Positions 1 to 7,671 of a stretch of 28,860 nucleotides of DNA are shown here, piece by piece; the stretch's first letter is position 1, and every line of letters begins with the position of its first letter. A program made the position numbers and the translations under genes. The notes beneath the pieces were generated by a model. It was given only the letters and a program-made list of their open reading frames with translations. It did no database searches and had not been told where the DNA came from. Location: positions 3,326 to 32,185 of the forward strand of contig DNXB01000421.1 of the NCBI GenBank assembly GCA_003506995.1, given 5' to 3'. The stretch comes from Verrucomicrobiales bacterium (GTDB taxonomy: Bacteria; Verrucomicrobiota; Verrucomicrobiia; Verrucomicrobiales; Verrucomicrobiaceae).

Positions 1-1718
1 AAGCCGCTGGTGGTGAAGCTGTTGGAAACCCAGCGCGCTGTGGGACGCTTGATCAAAATATCGCCGTCAAAACTAGTGGAGTTGTCACCCGTGATGCGCA
101 GCTCGCGGTTGCCACGCGCGGTGAAGCCGGTGCCCTCGTTGCCTGGGCTGGTGTTGTCGATCACCCCCTGGATCTCCGTGGCGCCGGGGTGGTCAAAGGC
201 GTCGTTGGTGCTGTTGTAGCCGGACGAGCCGCCGTTGATGTCAAACAGGTTGCCCGGGCCCACCGCGTCCTTGCCGACTCCACCTGCGACGAGATTGATC
301 GTCACATTCGGGCCGAAGATCTGGTCGAAGGTCTGCCCCGCGCCAGTGCTGCCCTCGCGCTGCCAGGTGCCGTTGCTGAGATTGACGGTGAAGTTGTCAT
401 GGGTCTGCGTGACCTTAGTGTGCAGCGCGTGGTTGCCCCAGATGGTGGCAAACGAAACCCTGGCGTTGCTGATGGTGTTGCCGTTGAGCGTCGTGACGGC
501 CGCGCCGTTGAAGGGGTCGAGCGAACGCGTGCCATTGAGCGGATCGACGCCGTCATAGGGGTTCTTGTTGTAATAGACGTTGATGGTGGTTCCTGAAAGA
601 TCGTTGAGATAGTCACCCGGATCGCCGCCGACCATGGCGCCGTCGTTCTCAAACTTCAGCTCGCCCTCATAGACGTTGAACACCCCGATGTTGCGGATGT
701 CCGCGTTACGAATGCGAAACTCGTTGGTGCCGATCTTGGAGAACGAGTTTCCGTTCATCTCCAGAATGGGGGCGACATCGTTGCCCAGCGAGTCGGTGTG
801 ACGGATGAAGTCAATCGTGCTGTAGCCGCCGACCATGATGTCGTCGTCCATGATGATGTGGTTGAGGTTGGCGGTGCTCGAGGTGTTGCGCAACGCGCCG
901 CGGCCGTTGGTGCCGAAACCGCTGAGAATGAAGATCTCAGTGTCATCGACGCCGTTGATGGAGAGATCCCGGTTGCGCAAATCCACCGACCCGCCGGAAA
1001 GCACGATGGTCTCGTTGCCCACACCACGCGCGCCTGGGGAACTGTCGTTGCCCTCGTAACGCAGCAGGCCGGACTCAACGACGACCTGGCCCTCGAAGGT
1101 GTTCACGCCGCTGAGATAGAGCCAGTTCAGGCTGGTGTCCCCGGAGACGTCGTTGAAAGTGATGGTGGGCAGGCCCGCCGTGCCGCCGGAAATGGCGCCG
1201 CTGATGATCAGCCCCTGGTTGTTGGTCGGGTCGCCCACGGTGATGTCCAGCTGGTCGTTGAGCACGATGGCGGAGGAGATGGTGTCATTGCCGCCGTCGT
1301 TGATCTTGTTCAACTGGGCCGTGCCTGTGCTCACGTCAAAGGTTAGCGTGCCGCCGGTGATGACGTAGGCCGACCCGCCGGAGACATCCCCGATGTTCAA
1401 GGTGCCGAGCGTGACGGGCACGTTCAGAGTGATGGTGCGGGTGGCGGTGATCTGGTGGGCCACGTTGGCAATGGCATCAACGCCGCTGGGGTAGCTGGTG
1501 CCATCAGCCAGGTTGTTCCAATTGCTGGCGGTTCCCCAGGTGCTGCTGCCGTTGGTCTTCCAATCACCGGTGGGGCTTTCCTGGGCGCCCGAGTCCGCCA
1601 TGAAGAAACCAGCCAGCATGACGACGGCGAGCACCCGCCCGCCAGGCAGCCAATGACGGCCAGAAAGTGAGGAAAAACAGCGAAGGGAGCTCGAGTTTGG
1701 CAGGGTTGGAGCGTTCAT
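1..1718 (-). CDS. Autotransporter-associated beta-strand repeat surface protein, 3' truncated by window edge
   Basis: Translating the minus strand from ATG at 1718-1716 gives 572 codons without a stop, running off the left edge. The N-terminus looks like a long signal peptide: a basic stretch, a hydrophobic core VLAVVMLAGFF, and a likely cut after DSGA. The mature part begins with GDWKTNGSSTWGTASNW, an opening common to verrucomicrobial secreted proteins with autotransporter-associated strand repeats. A later segment, LSGVNTFEGQVVVESGLL, fits that repeat family (known family knowledge). The rest is low-Cys and rich in Gly, Asn, Thr and Ser with alternating beta-strand character, as in a beta-helix passenger. 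The C-terminus is outside the window, so a beta-barrel or PEP-CTERM anchor cannot be judged. No strong Shine-Dalgarno precedes the ATG. Function is probably cell-surface or adhesive, by inference only. Confidence 0.8.
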   Translation of the reverse strand, partial: MNAPTLPNSSSLRCFSSLSGRHWLPGGRVLAVVMLAGFFMADSGAQESPTGDWKTNGSSTWGTASNWNNLADGTSYPSGVDAIANVAHQITATRTITLNVPVTLGTLNIGDVSGGSAYVITGGTLTFDVSTGTAQLNKINDGGNDTISSAIVLNDQLDITVGDPTNNQGLIISGAISGGTAGLPTITFNDVSGDTSLNWLYLSGVNTFEGQVVVESGLLRYEGNDSSPGARGVGNETIVLSGGSVDLRNRDLSINGVDDTEIFILSGFGTNGRGALRNTSSTANLNHIIMDDDIMVGGYSTIDFIRHTDSLGNDVAPILEMNGNSFSKIGTNEFRIRNADIRNIGVFNVYEGELKFENDGAMVGGDPGDYLNDLSGTTINVYYNKNPYDGVDPLNGTRSLDPFNGAAVTTLNGNTISNARVSFATIWGNHALHTKVTQTHDNFTVNLSNGTWQREGSTGAGQTFDQIFGPNVTINLVAGGVGKDAVGPGNLFDINGGSSGYNSTNDAFDHPGATEIQGVIDNTSPGNEGTGFTARGNRELRITGDNSTSFDGDILIKRPTARWVSNSFTTSG

Positions 1719-1874
1719 GATAGGGACAGGATGGATGGGTGGGCGGGGCCTGGTGCAGGCCCTTTGGTCATGCGTTCATTCTGCCGGACCACCTCTCTCC
1801 CGCCTATTGGGCGCGCGGCTTGCGCTGCCCTGAAGCATCCTTTTCACCGCCCTAAAACCATGACGCCCAACCGG

Positions 1875-1907
1875 CTAAAGAATGGCTTTAGAGTGACCTG
1901 CGCAGGT
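1875..1907. promoter_or_regulatory. Palindromes upstream of the 1937 gene, candidate operator
   Basis: CTAAAG (1875-1880) and CTTTAG (1886-1891) form an inverted repeat with a 5-nt spacer. They are followed by the perfect 12-nt palindrome ACCTGCGCAGGT (1896-1907), which ends 29 nt before the likely start at 1937. The site lies in the 218-nt divergent gap between the surface protein and the secreted protein, so a dimeric repressor could act here. No promoter hexamers could be assigned confidently. The role is inference. Confidence 0.25.
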
Positions 1908-1936
1908 TGCCTCCAGGGATCAAAAAAGGTATGACG

Positions 1937-3160
1937 ATGCAGCCCCGAAGCACACGCACCATGAAACATCGTCTTTTACCGCCCTGTCTTTGGCTGTTGC
2001 TCTGCCTCGGCGGAGCCGCCATGGCGGAAACCTCCTCCACACCTGCCACTCGCGGCATTATGTCGTGCGCACCCGGCCCCTGGGGGCGTGTGAGCTACTA
2101 CCATTTTTATCTTGAGGCGCCGGATTATGTGGTGGCCCAGTTTCCACTCCCCAGCAGCATCACCAAGTGGGTGTTCGATGTGGATGAGCTCGACCTCATC
2201 AGCCCGCGACTGGAGCAGGCCGGGCTGCCGCCGAGCATGGTGGCAGGCATGCTGGAGCCCAGGCGTGTGGTGAAAAACAGCCGCCACGCGTATCTCTTCC
2301 CGCCGCACGCGGAGCTGGAGGCGCTCAGCCCGGAGGTTCGCTCCGCCGTTTACGCGCTGCTGGCCCGCAACCCCGCCAACGTGTTTCACTTCTCCCCGGT
2401 CTTTTTTCTGGCTGACTCGGTGGATGAGTGGGCAAAGAACTCGGACATCCCGGATGATCTGTTGCAGCGCATCAAAGCGCTGACCTACAAGTCCGGGGAG
2501 GCCTGGGTCTTCTCTGACGTGCCGCTGCTTCTCAGCCATGCGCGGGGCGTCACGGAAGCGCGTTTCATCATGCAAAAGCTCACGCGTGTGCGCACGCTGA
2601 TGCCGCAACTGGAGATCTCCCAGGACGATTCGCTGCCAGAACTCCTCAACTACTGGACCACCGGCCTGGGCCTGCGCCGGCGCGAGATCGAGCCGCTGCT
2701 GCGCGCCATCGTGCGCACCGATGGGGTTTCCCATCTGGACCTGCTGCATCTGCTTCCGCCCCTCGCGCGCAAGCTCCTCTACACCTACCCGGACGCCAGC
2801 ATGGCCACGGAAGGCCGCCTGCCTGACTGCCACTGGACCAGCCTGAACTTCTTCAATTTCAGCCCGGAACCCTACCTGCTGGACACACGCCTGGCCACCA
2901 GCACGGTGAGGGAAGAGTTTGGGAATGTGGACGAGCCCTACCGCTACGGCGACGTGCTGATGTTCATTCGCAGGGATGGCAGGGCGGTCCATTCCGCCAC
3001 CTACCTGGCCGACGATCTCGTGTTCTCCAAAAACGGCTCCAACATGCTCGCCCCCTGGCTGCTGATGCGGCTGGAGGATCTGCGCAAGCTCTACAACGTG
3101 TCGCCCGAAGGCACGCGCATCGAGGGCTTCCGGCATAAAAAACACGGCGCCTCCGAGTGA
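1937..3160 (+). CDS. Secreted protein of unknown function, possible NlpC/P60-like cysteine peptidase fold
   Basis: The start at 1937 is chosen because AGG at 1927-1929 sits 7 nt upstream; in-frame ATGs at 1931 and 1961 are alternatives. A signal peptide is clear: MKHRLLPP followed by CLWLLLCLGGAAMA, with a cut before ETSS. The middle part is helical and unfamiliar. The last 130 residues contain LPDCHWTSLNFFNF, then YRYGDVLMFIRR, then VHSATYLADDLVFSKNG. This order (Cys at the start of a helix, a GD-hydrophobic strand, a His on the next strand) resembles NlpC/P60-type papain-like peptidases, which cut cell-wall peptides. Overall similarity to the family is weak, so the enzyme call is inference; export is well supported. 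The gene converges on the response regulator, with only 4 nt between stops. Confidence 0.75.
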   Translation: MQPRSTRTMKHRLLPPCLWLLLCLGGAAMAETSSTPATRGIMSCAPGPWGRVSYYHFYLEAPDYVVAQFPLPSSITKWVFDVDELDLISPRLEQAGLPPSMVAGMLEPRRVVKNSRHAYLFPPHAELEALSPEVRSAVYALLARNPANVFHFSPVFFLADSVDEWAKNSDIPDDLLQRIKALTYKSGEAWVFSDVPLLLSHARGVTEARFIMQKLTRVRTLMPQLEISQDDSLPELLNYWTTGLGLRRREIEPLLRAIVRTDGVSHLDLLHLLPPLARKLLYTYPDASMATEGRLPDCHWTSLNFFNFSPEPYLLDTRLATSTVREEFGNVDEPYRYGDVLMFIRRDGRAVHSATYLADDLVFSKNGSNMLAPWLLMRLEDLRKLYNVSPEGTRIEGFRHKKHGASE

Positions 3161-3164
3161 GCAT

Positions 3165-3866
3165 TCAATCTGGCGCCAGACGCCGCGACTCCACCCAGCG
3201 GATGGCGAAACGCGTGACGGACGAGCCGTCCTCCAGCTTGAGCTTGTTGCGGATGTTCATGCGATGGACATCGACCGTCTTTGGGCTGATGCGCAGGGCC
3301 TCGGCGATCTCGTGCGTGCCGCGGCCCTCGCCGATCAACTGGAAGATTTCAAACTCGCGGTCTGTCAGCGTGTCCAGCCCGCCCTCCTGGCGCGGGAGGG
3401 TGCCGGTGGAGTATGCCTGGAGAATCTGCTCGGAAACGGCCTCGCTGAGCCATGTGCCGCCTCGCGAAACCTTGCGCAACGCGGCCTCGTACTCATCATG
3501 CTCCACATTTTTCATGATGTAGCCCTTGGCGCCCGCCTTGAGCGCCCGGTGGGCATAGTAAGCCTCGTCGTGCATCGAAAGCACCAGCACCGGCAGCTCG
3601 GGATGCACGGCATGCAGGTCTTTGATGAACTCCAGGCCGTTGCGGTCAGGCAATGTGATGTCCACCATCATCACGTCCGGCATCTCAGTCTCCAGCTTCT
3701 CCGTGGCCGTGCGGCAATCTCCGGCCTCCCAGCAGCATTGGAAATCAGGCAGGCTGTCAATGAACAGCTTCATGCCGCCACGCATCATGGTGTGATCGTC
3801 GAGGATGGCGACTCGTCTCCGGATGTTTTCCCCCGCTGGTGTGCTGCTCGCGCTCATGTCGTTCAT
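3165..3866 (-). CDS. NarL/FixJ-family two-component response regulator
   Basis: The 233-residue product has an N-terminal receiver domain and a C-terminal LuxR-type helix-turn-helix. The acidic pair is in VAILDDHTMMRGG (about residues 19-31), the phospho-acceptor Asp is in MMVDITLPDRNG (about 71), and the conserved Lys is in KAGAKGYIMK. The DNA-binding part reads LTDREFEIFQLIGEG then ISPKTVDVHRMNIRNKL, typical of GerE/LuxR domains. Its ATG overlaps the stop of the histidine kinase gene by 4 nt (ATGA), which indicates translational coupling and a cognate pair. It should act as a cytoplasmic transcription factor activated by phosphorylation; target genes are not evident from this window. Confidence 0.95.
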   Translation of the reverse strand: MNDMSASSTPAGENIRRRVAILDDHTMMRGGMKLFIDSLPDFQCCWEAGDCRTATEKLETEMPDVMMVDITLPDRNGLEFIKDLHAVHPELPVLVLSMHDEAYYAHRALKAGAKGYIMKNVEHDEYEAALRKVSRGGTWLSEAVSEQILQAYSTGTLPRQEGGLDTLTDREFEIFQLIGEGRGTHEIAEALRISPKTVDVHRMNIRNKLKLEDGSSVTRFAIRWVESRRLAPD

Positions 3867-5635
3867 GCTATGTGATGTCTGGTGTCTTTGCCATGCGCAA
3901 ATGGCAGCTCGCAGACAGCGATTGTCCCGCCATCCGCCGCATGACGGGCATGAAAGGCCAGGGAACCACCCAGGGCGTCCACCCGCTGGCGCACCATGTG
4001 CAGCCCCATGCCCTTGGCGTGCGCGCGGAGGTTGGGGTCAAAACAGGCGCCATCATGCGCCACTTCCAGGCGAAGCCCGTCATCCCCCTTGGTGAGACTG
4101 ACGCTGATCCAGGAGGCGCCGGCATGCTTGGCGGCGTTGGCGGTCAGTTCCTGGGCGATGCGGAAGACCTGCGCCGCGTCTTCGGTGTTCAGCGTGTCCG
4201 AGGTGTCCTCACAATTCACCCTGCAACTGATGGAGAAGGCTCGCTCGATGAACTTTTTCAGATCATCCAGCGCCTCGGCCATCTCCTCCGCGCGCATGGC
4301 CACGGGGGCCATGCCACGTGCGTAGGCACGGGCCAGCTCCGTGGCCTCCGAGAGCTCACGCGCCACCTCCCCGGCCAGCTCCGCCCTGGCATGCTGCTCA
4401 CGTCGCAGCGCCGACTGCAGCACACCGCTTTTCAACTGCGCCGCGGCCAGCCGCTGGCACACATCATCATGCAAGTCCTGGCCGATGCGCCGCCGCTCGT
4501 TCTCGGCGGCCTGGAGCAGGCGTTTCTGCATCTCCTTGCGGTTGGTGATGTCCGCCGTGACACCCGCCACCTGGAGCCGCCGCTCGTCATCCTCGCCATG
4601 CCGGAAGGAAAAACCACGGCAGCCCAGCCAGCGCAGGCCTTCCGCGCAGTGGATGCGAAACTCCAGCTCCAGCTCCCCAGGTGCGGAACGCAATGCACGA
4701 ACCATCTCCAGCACCGCCCGGCGGTCCTCGCGCACCACGCTTCGCAGCCAGTCCCAGCGGTTCAGCCGCAGCCGGTGTGCCGGCTTGAGGAAAAGCCTCT
4801 CATAGGCCTCGTTGACATAGATGGCGGCGGCAGGAGCGGCAGGAGCCACCCAAAAAATATCCCGCATGCTGGCCGCAACCTGCCTGAAACGCCATTCACT
4901 GGCCCTTAGCCTCAACGCCGCCTCATCAATGCCACGGGAAATTTCCGCCAGCTCGTCGTTGCCGGGAATCGGCGCCGGAACCTCCTTGTCAGCTCCGATT
5001 TGACGGGTCTGCTCCACGATTTGAGAGACCCGCTCCGCCACCAGCTTTTGAAGCAGCGACCACAGCAGCAGGCATCCTCCCAGAAGCAGCAGCCCCAGTG
5101 CGGCAGACTCGTTCCATGCCTTGCTCGCCGCAGCGGCCAGGGCGCTGTGCAAATCATACTCCAGGATGACCAGCCCTTTCTTCATCCCGCTCGCCACATC
5201 ACGAAAGGGAAAGACCGCCACCAGCACTCCTGCGTCGGCATCCTCGCTCAACACTCCTTCAAAAGTCTGGCGAATGTCGCTGATGAGGTGCGGCGTGACG
5301 GCCAGCGGACAGTCCCAAAGGAGGCTGCCACGCCAGCGCTTTTGTGTCGCATACAACACCTGGTCGTCACCATTGCAGATGACACCCAGGCGCAGGTCGG
5401 GCTGCACAGTGACATAGCTCAGCGCCAGATCCGTCGAGTTTTGCAAACGGCGGCGGAAAAAATGCTGCGCCAGGCTGGCCATGCGGGTTCCCTCCTGGTA
5501 GGCGGTGAGCCGCATCTGCTCCAACCTCACGCTCACATCCCGCCGGTATTGCCGCAGCGCGCTCAAGGCAATCGCCAGCAGACCAAAGGCCAGCACGAGC
5601 GCTGAAAGCTGAAACTGGAGGGTGCGCAAACGCAT
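3863..5635 (-). CDS. Membrane sensor histidine kinase (PAS, HisKA_3, HATPase_c)
   Basis: The 590-residue protein has a first membrane helix at about residues 8-30, an extracytoplasmic region to about 170, and a second helix around ALGLLLLGGCLLLWSL (about 178-195). These are followed by a HAMP-like linker, a PAS domain (about 245-365) with the usual PAC ending VTADITNRKEMQKRL, a HisKA_3 dimerisation segment with the phospho-His in IGQDLHDDVCQRLAAAQ (about residue 387), and a HATPase_c domain with AQELTANAAKHAGA (N box) and KGMGLHMVRQRVDALGG. This is the NarX/DesK-type architecture that pairs with NarL-type regulators. The ATG shares one base with the stop of the upstream binding-protein gene (TGATG), so the three genes are translationally coupled. 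The periplasmic loop probably contacts that binding protein (inference). Confidence 0.95.
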   Translation of the reverse strand: MRLRTLQFQLSALVLAFGLLAIALSALRQYRRDVSVRLEQMRLTAYQEGTRMASLAQHFFRRRLQNSTDLALSYVTVQPDLRLGVICNGDDQVLYATQKRWRGSLLWDCPLAVTPHLISDIRQTFEGVLSEDADAGVLVAVFPFRDVASGMKKGLVILEYDLHSALAAAASKAWNESAALGLLLLGGCLLLWSLLQKLVAERVSQIVEQTRQIGADKEVPAPIPGNDELAEISRGIDEAALRLRASEWRFRQVAASMRDIFWVAPAAPAAAIYVNEAYERLFLKPAHRLRLNRWDWLRSVVREDRRAVLEMVRALRSAPGELELEFRIHCAEGLRWLGCRGFSFRHGEDDERRLQVAGVTADITNRKEMQKRLLQAAENERRRIGQDLHDDVCQRLAAAQLKSGVLQSALRREQHARAELAGEVARELSEATELARAYARGMAPVAMRAEEMAEALDDLKKFIERAFSISCRVNCEDTSDTLNTEDAAQVFRIAQELTANAAKHAGASWISVSLTKGDDGLRLEVAHDGACFDPNLRAHAKGMGLHMVRQRVDALGGSLAFHARHAADGGTIAVCELPFAHGKDTRHHIA

Positions 5636-6603
5636 CAGGGAACGGGTGGAAGGAAGTCTCCATTCAAAAGCCGGCCGGTCTCCACGGCCCGCTGCAGCAT
5701 GCCCTCTGCCTGCATGCGGACGCTCATTTCCTTCAAGACCTCCGCAAGAGGGCCGTCGGGCTGCATCAGCCGGTGATTTTCACTCACGCCCGGCAGTCGC
5801 ACCAGCCGGATGGCCTGCTGCCACTGGCGCAAATTCAGCTCCTCCCGGCGGAGCAACGCGCCCATCTCAGTGTTTCCATCCGGCTCATTCTGATGGCCGC
5901 GCTGCGCGAGCGACGCGGCCAGAAGCTGCCGCAGCCGCGCGCCATGGTTATCAAGCGCGTCACGCCGCACCACCAGCACCCGGCTCATTTCCAAGCCCAT
6001 GGTGCCAGAGTCGGCCAGGGTCTGCGCCCCGGCGTCATGCAGACGTGCGCGCCACGGGTCTGCGGTGACTACTGCGTCGAGATCATTCTCCAAATACGCC
6101 GTCTCTGTCTCCGCAAGGTTCAAAGGCACCACCTCCACATCCTGAAGCACCATTCCGTGCATGCGCAAAACACGCATCAGCAGATATTCCCCCGCTGAAC
6201 GCAGCTCCACACCCACACGCCTGCCACGCAGCCCCGCGACAGAAGCTATCCCAGGACGCGCCATGAGCACGTCAGATCCGGCGGATATCCCCAGAACCAG
6301 CACCGCCTGAGGCTGGGCGTCGCCAGCCTCCAGGCGCAGCAGTTCATCAAGACTGACCACCGCGGCATCTGCCACCCGTTTGTGGAACGCTCCAGTCACC
6401 GCGCCAGACCAGGAAAGCTCCATCAGATTTCCTTCCCCCCATGAACCGCGCGCCTCCAGCAAACGCTCCACCCCTGGCCAGATGCTCACCGCCACGATAA
6501 ACTGCCTCCGTGGCAGGGTCGAGGGCCACAGCAGCCCTGCCACGCAGAGCAGCACTCCGGTGACAATGACAGGAAGAACCCGAATTTTGACTGTTTTCCT
6601 CAT
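5635..6603 (-). CDS. NMT1/SsuA-like periplasmic substrate-binding protein, likely sensor component
   Basis: The 322-residue product starts with a basic tip and a hydrophobic helix (VLPVIVTGVLLCVAGLLWP), either a signal peptide or a membrane anchor. The mature part follows the NMT1/THI5/SsuA pattern: IWPGVERLLEARG, then a VSLDELLRLEAG stretch, then VASVAGLRGRRVGVE-like text, and YLENDLDAVVTADPWRARL. These proteins bind small ligands such as sulfonates, nitrate or pyrimidine precursors for ABC transporters. No permease or ATPase gene lies nearby. Instead it is translationally coupled to a histidine kinase and response regulator, so it probably presents a ligand to the kinase, as TorT or LuxP do. 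The ligand is unknown. The ATG at 6603 is the first good start after a divergent gap; no strong ribosome-binding site is seen. Confidence 0.85.
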   Translation of the reverse strand: MRKTVKIRVLPVIVTGVLLCVAGLLWPSTLPRRQFIVAVSIWPGVERLLEARGSWGEGNLMELSWSGAVTGAFHKRVADAAVVSLDELLRLEAGDAQPQAVLVLGISAGSDVLMARPGIASVAGLRGRRVGVELRSAGEYLLMRVLRMHGMVLQDVEVVPLNLAETETAYLENDLDAVVTADPWRARLHDAGAQTLADSGTMGLEMSRVLVVRRDALDNHGARLRQLLAASLAQRGHQNEPDGNTEMGALLRREELNLRQWQQAIRLVRLPGVSENHRLMQPDGPLAEVLKEMSVRMQAEGMLQRAVETGRLLNGDFLPPVP

Positions 6604-6769
6604 GTGTGCGCCCCAAATCCCTCATGGCAGAAGATTTCGGCCTTTATACACAATCCAATGGTTCTTTGACCAGCCTTTGCTTCCAAGATCAAGCCTGGCA
6701 CGACATGAAAAAAATTGAAGGGCTGCTTGCATCAGTCTGAGACACGCTAAATCTCGCCCCTTAACCAAC

Positions 6770-7055
6770 GCCTGTTTTTTCAACCTCGCCCGCCTCAGCG
6801 CCAACATCAAACTCCTGCGCAGCGACCACTTCGAAAAAAATTCGGTGCCTTCGATCTCATCGTTGCCAACCTCCCCAGCGCCGAAATCCAGACCCTCAGC
6901 CCCGAAGTCAAACGCGATCCTATCCTCGCCCTCGAGTCGGTCATGATCAAGGCGCGCCCGTCATCACCCGCTGCACGGGAATCGGCTATCAGCATGCCGT
7001 CACCGCGCCCGATTTTACCGGCATCCACCGCTTCGTCTTCGCCTTTGCCCCGCCA
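6770..7055 (+). pseudogene. Degraded prmC-like (release factor glutamine methyltransferase) remnant
   Basis: The 467-nt gap 6604-7070 has no intact gene, but its right part reads as pieces of a PrmC/HemK-type methyltransferase on the plus strand in three frames. From 6782 comes ARLSANIKLLRSDHFEKN. From 6850, in another frame, comes FDLIVANLPSAEIQTLSPEV followed by KRDPILALE, which matches the PrmC active-site stretch (FDLIVxNLPYI...EVxxDPxLAL). From 6960, in the third frame, comes VITRCTGIGYQHAV and DFTGIHRFVFA, resembling the family's C-terminus. The Tyr of the NPPY-like motif is deleted, and the N-terminal half and much of the C-terminal half are missing. It is therefore a nonfunctional relic. 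The rest of the gap (6604-6769) should hold the promoter of the binding-protein operon; nothing clear was seen. Confidence 0.5.
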
Positions 7056-7070
7056 ATCGCAAAGGTCATT

Positions 7071-7652
7071 TCAATCAGCCCGAAGGTAGTAAATCACTCC
7101 CTTGTCAGTATCGATGAGGACTAAAGGCGTGTGGCTGTCGTGCCTGCCCCACATCTCACCATGGACGATGGTGTCAGGTGCGAACCAGTCAGCACGAGCA
7201 GTATCTTCGACCTGTTCTTGAGCGAAGCGTGCTGCAGATGCGGCGGATGCTCTGTTCAGAGGCTGGGCGTGAACGGCCACGCGTGTTTTATTATGACTGG
7301 CTTCCATCCGCTGATTGAAGGACTTCATCACCGTCGCAGCATAGGCTTGGCATGCGCTGACGGGCGCTTCAAAACGCACACAGTGCATGAAGCCGTAGTC
7401 GTAAAAGTCCACATATTGAATGCGGGAAGCTTCTTTGGGCAGTGGGATGGGGCATTTGGCCTTTGCCAGGGCTTCCGCATGGCTCAGCGGCGTGTCCGCT
7501 CTCCAAACGGTGTTGGCATCGGTGGGATCGTTGATCGTGTGAACGACTGGCTTTTCCATCTGTGTAGTACAGGCTCTCAGTCCAAGGAAACCACCGCCCA
7601 TCAAGGCCAACGCCATGAGTGCTGTCACGAGCGGTGGACGGGGCGAAAACAT
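7071..7652 (-). CDS. Small membrane-anchored or exported protein of unknown function
   Basis: From ATG at 7652 the product has 193 residues, starting MFSPRPPLV followed by a hydrophobic segment (TALMALALMGGGFLGL) and then RACTTQ. A Cys follows the hydrophobic part, but the lipobox is poor, so an uncleaved anchor is as likely as a lipoprotein. An in-frame GTG at 7691 would lengthen the protein but overlap the upstream gene by 20 nt, so 7652 is preferred, leaving a 19-nt gap. The rest has Cys residues in AKCPIPLP, FMHCVRF and VSACQAY and ends ...GVIYYLRAD. I recognise no family. Close same-strand spacing suggests co-transcription with the enolase-superfamily gene. Confidence 0.65.
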   Translation of the reverse strand: MFSPRPPLVTALMALALMGGGFLGLRACTTQMEKPVVHTINDPTDANTVWRADTPLSHAEALAKAKCPIPLPKEASRIQYVDFYDYGFMHCVRFEAPVSACQAYAATVMKSFNQRMEASHNKTRVAVHAQPLNRASAASAARFAQEQVEDTARADWFAPDTIVHGEMWGRHDSHTPLVLIDTDKGVIYYLRAD

Positions 7653-7671
7653 ATTTTGAAGTGCTTGGGTT

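Noticed and set aside
1976..3145. 389-codon open frame antisense to the secreted protein gene
   Set aside because: It has no recognisable domain; the sense frame has a signal peptide and a ribosome-binding site.
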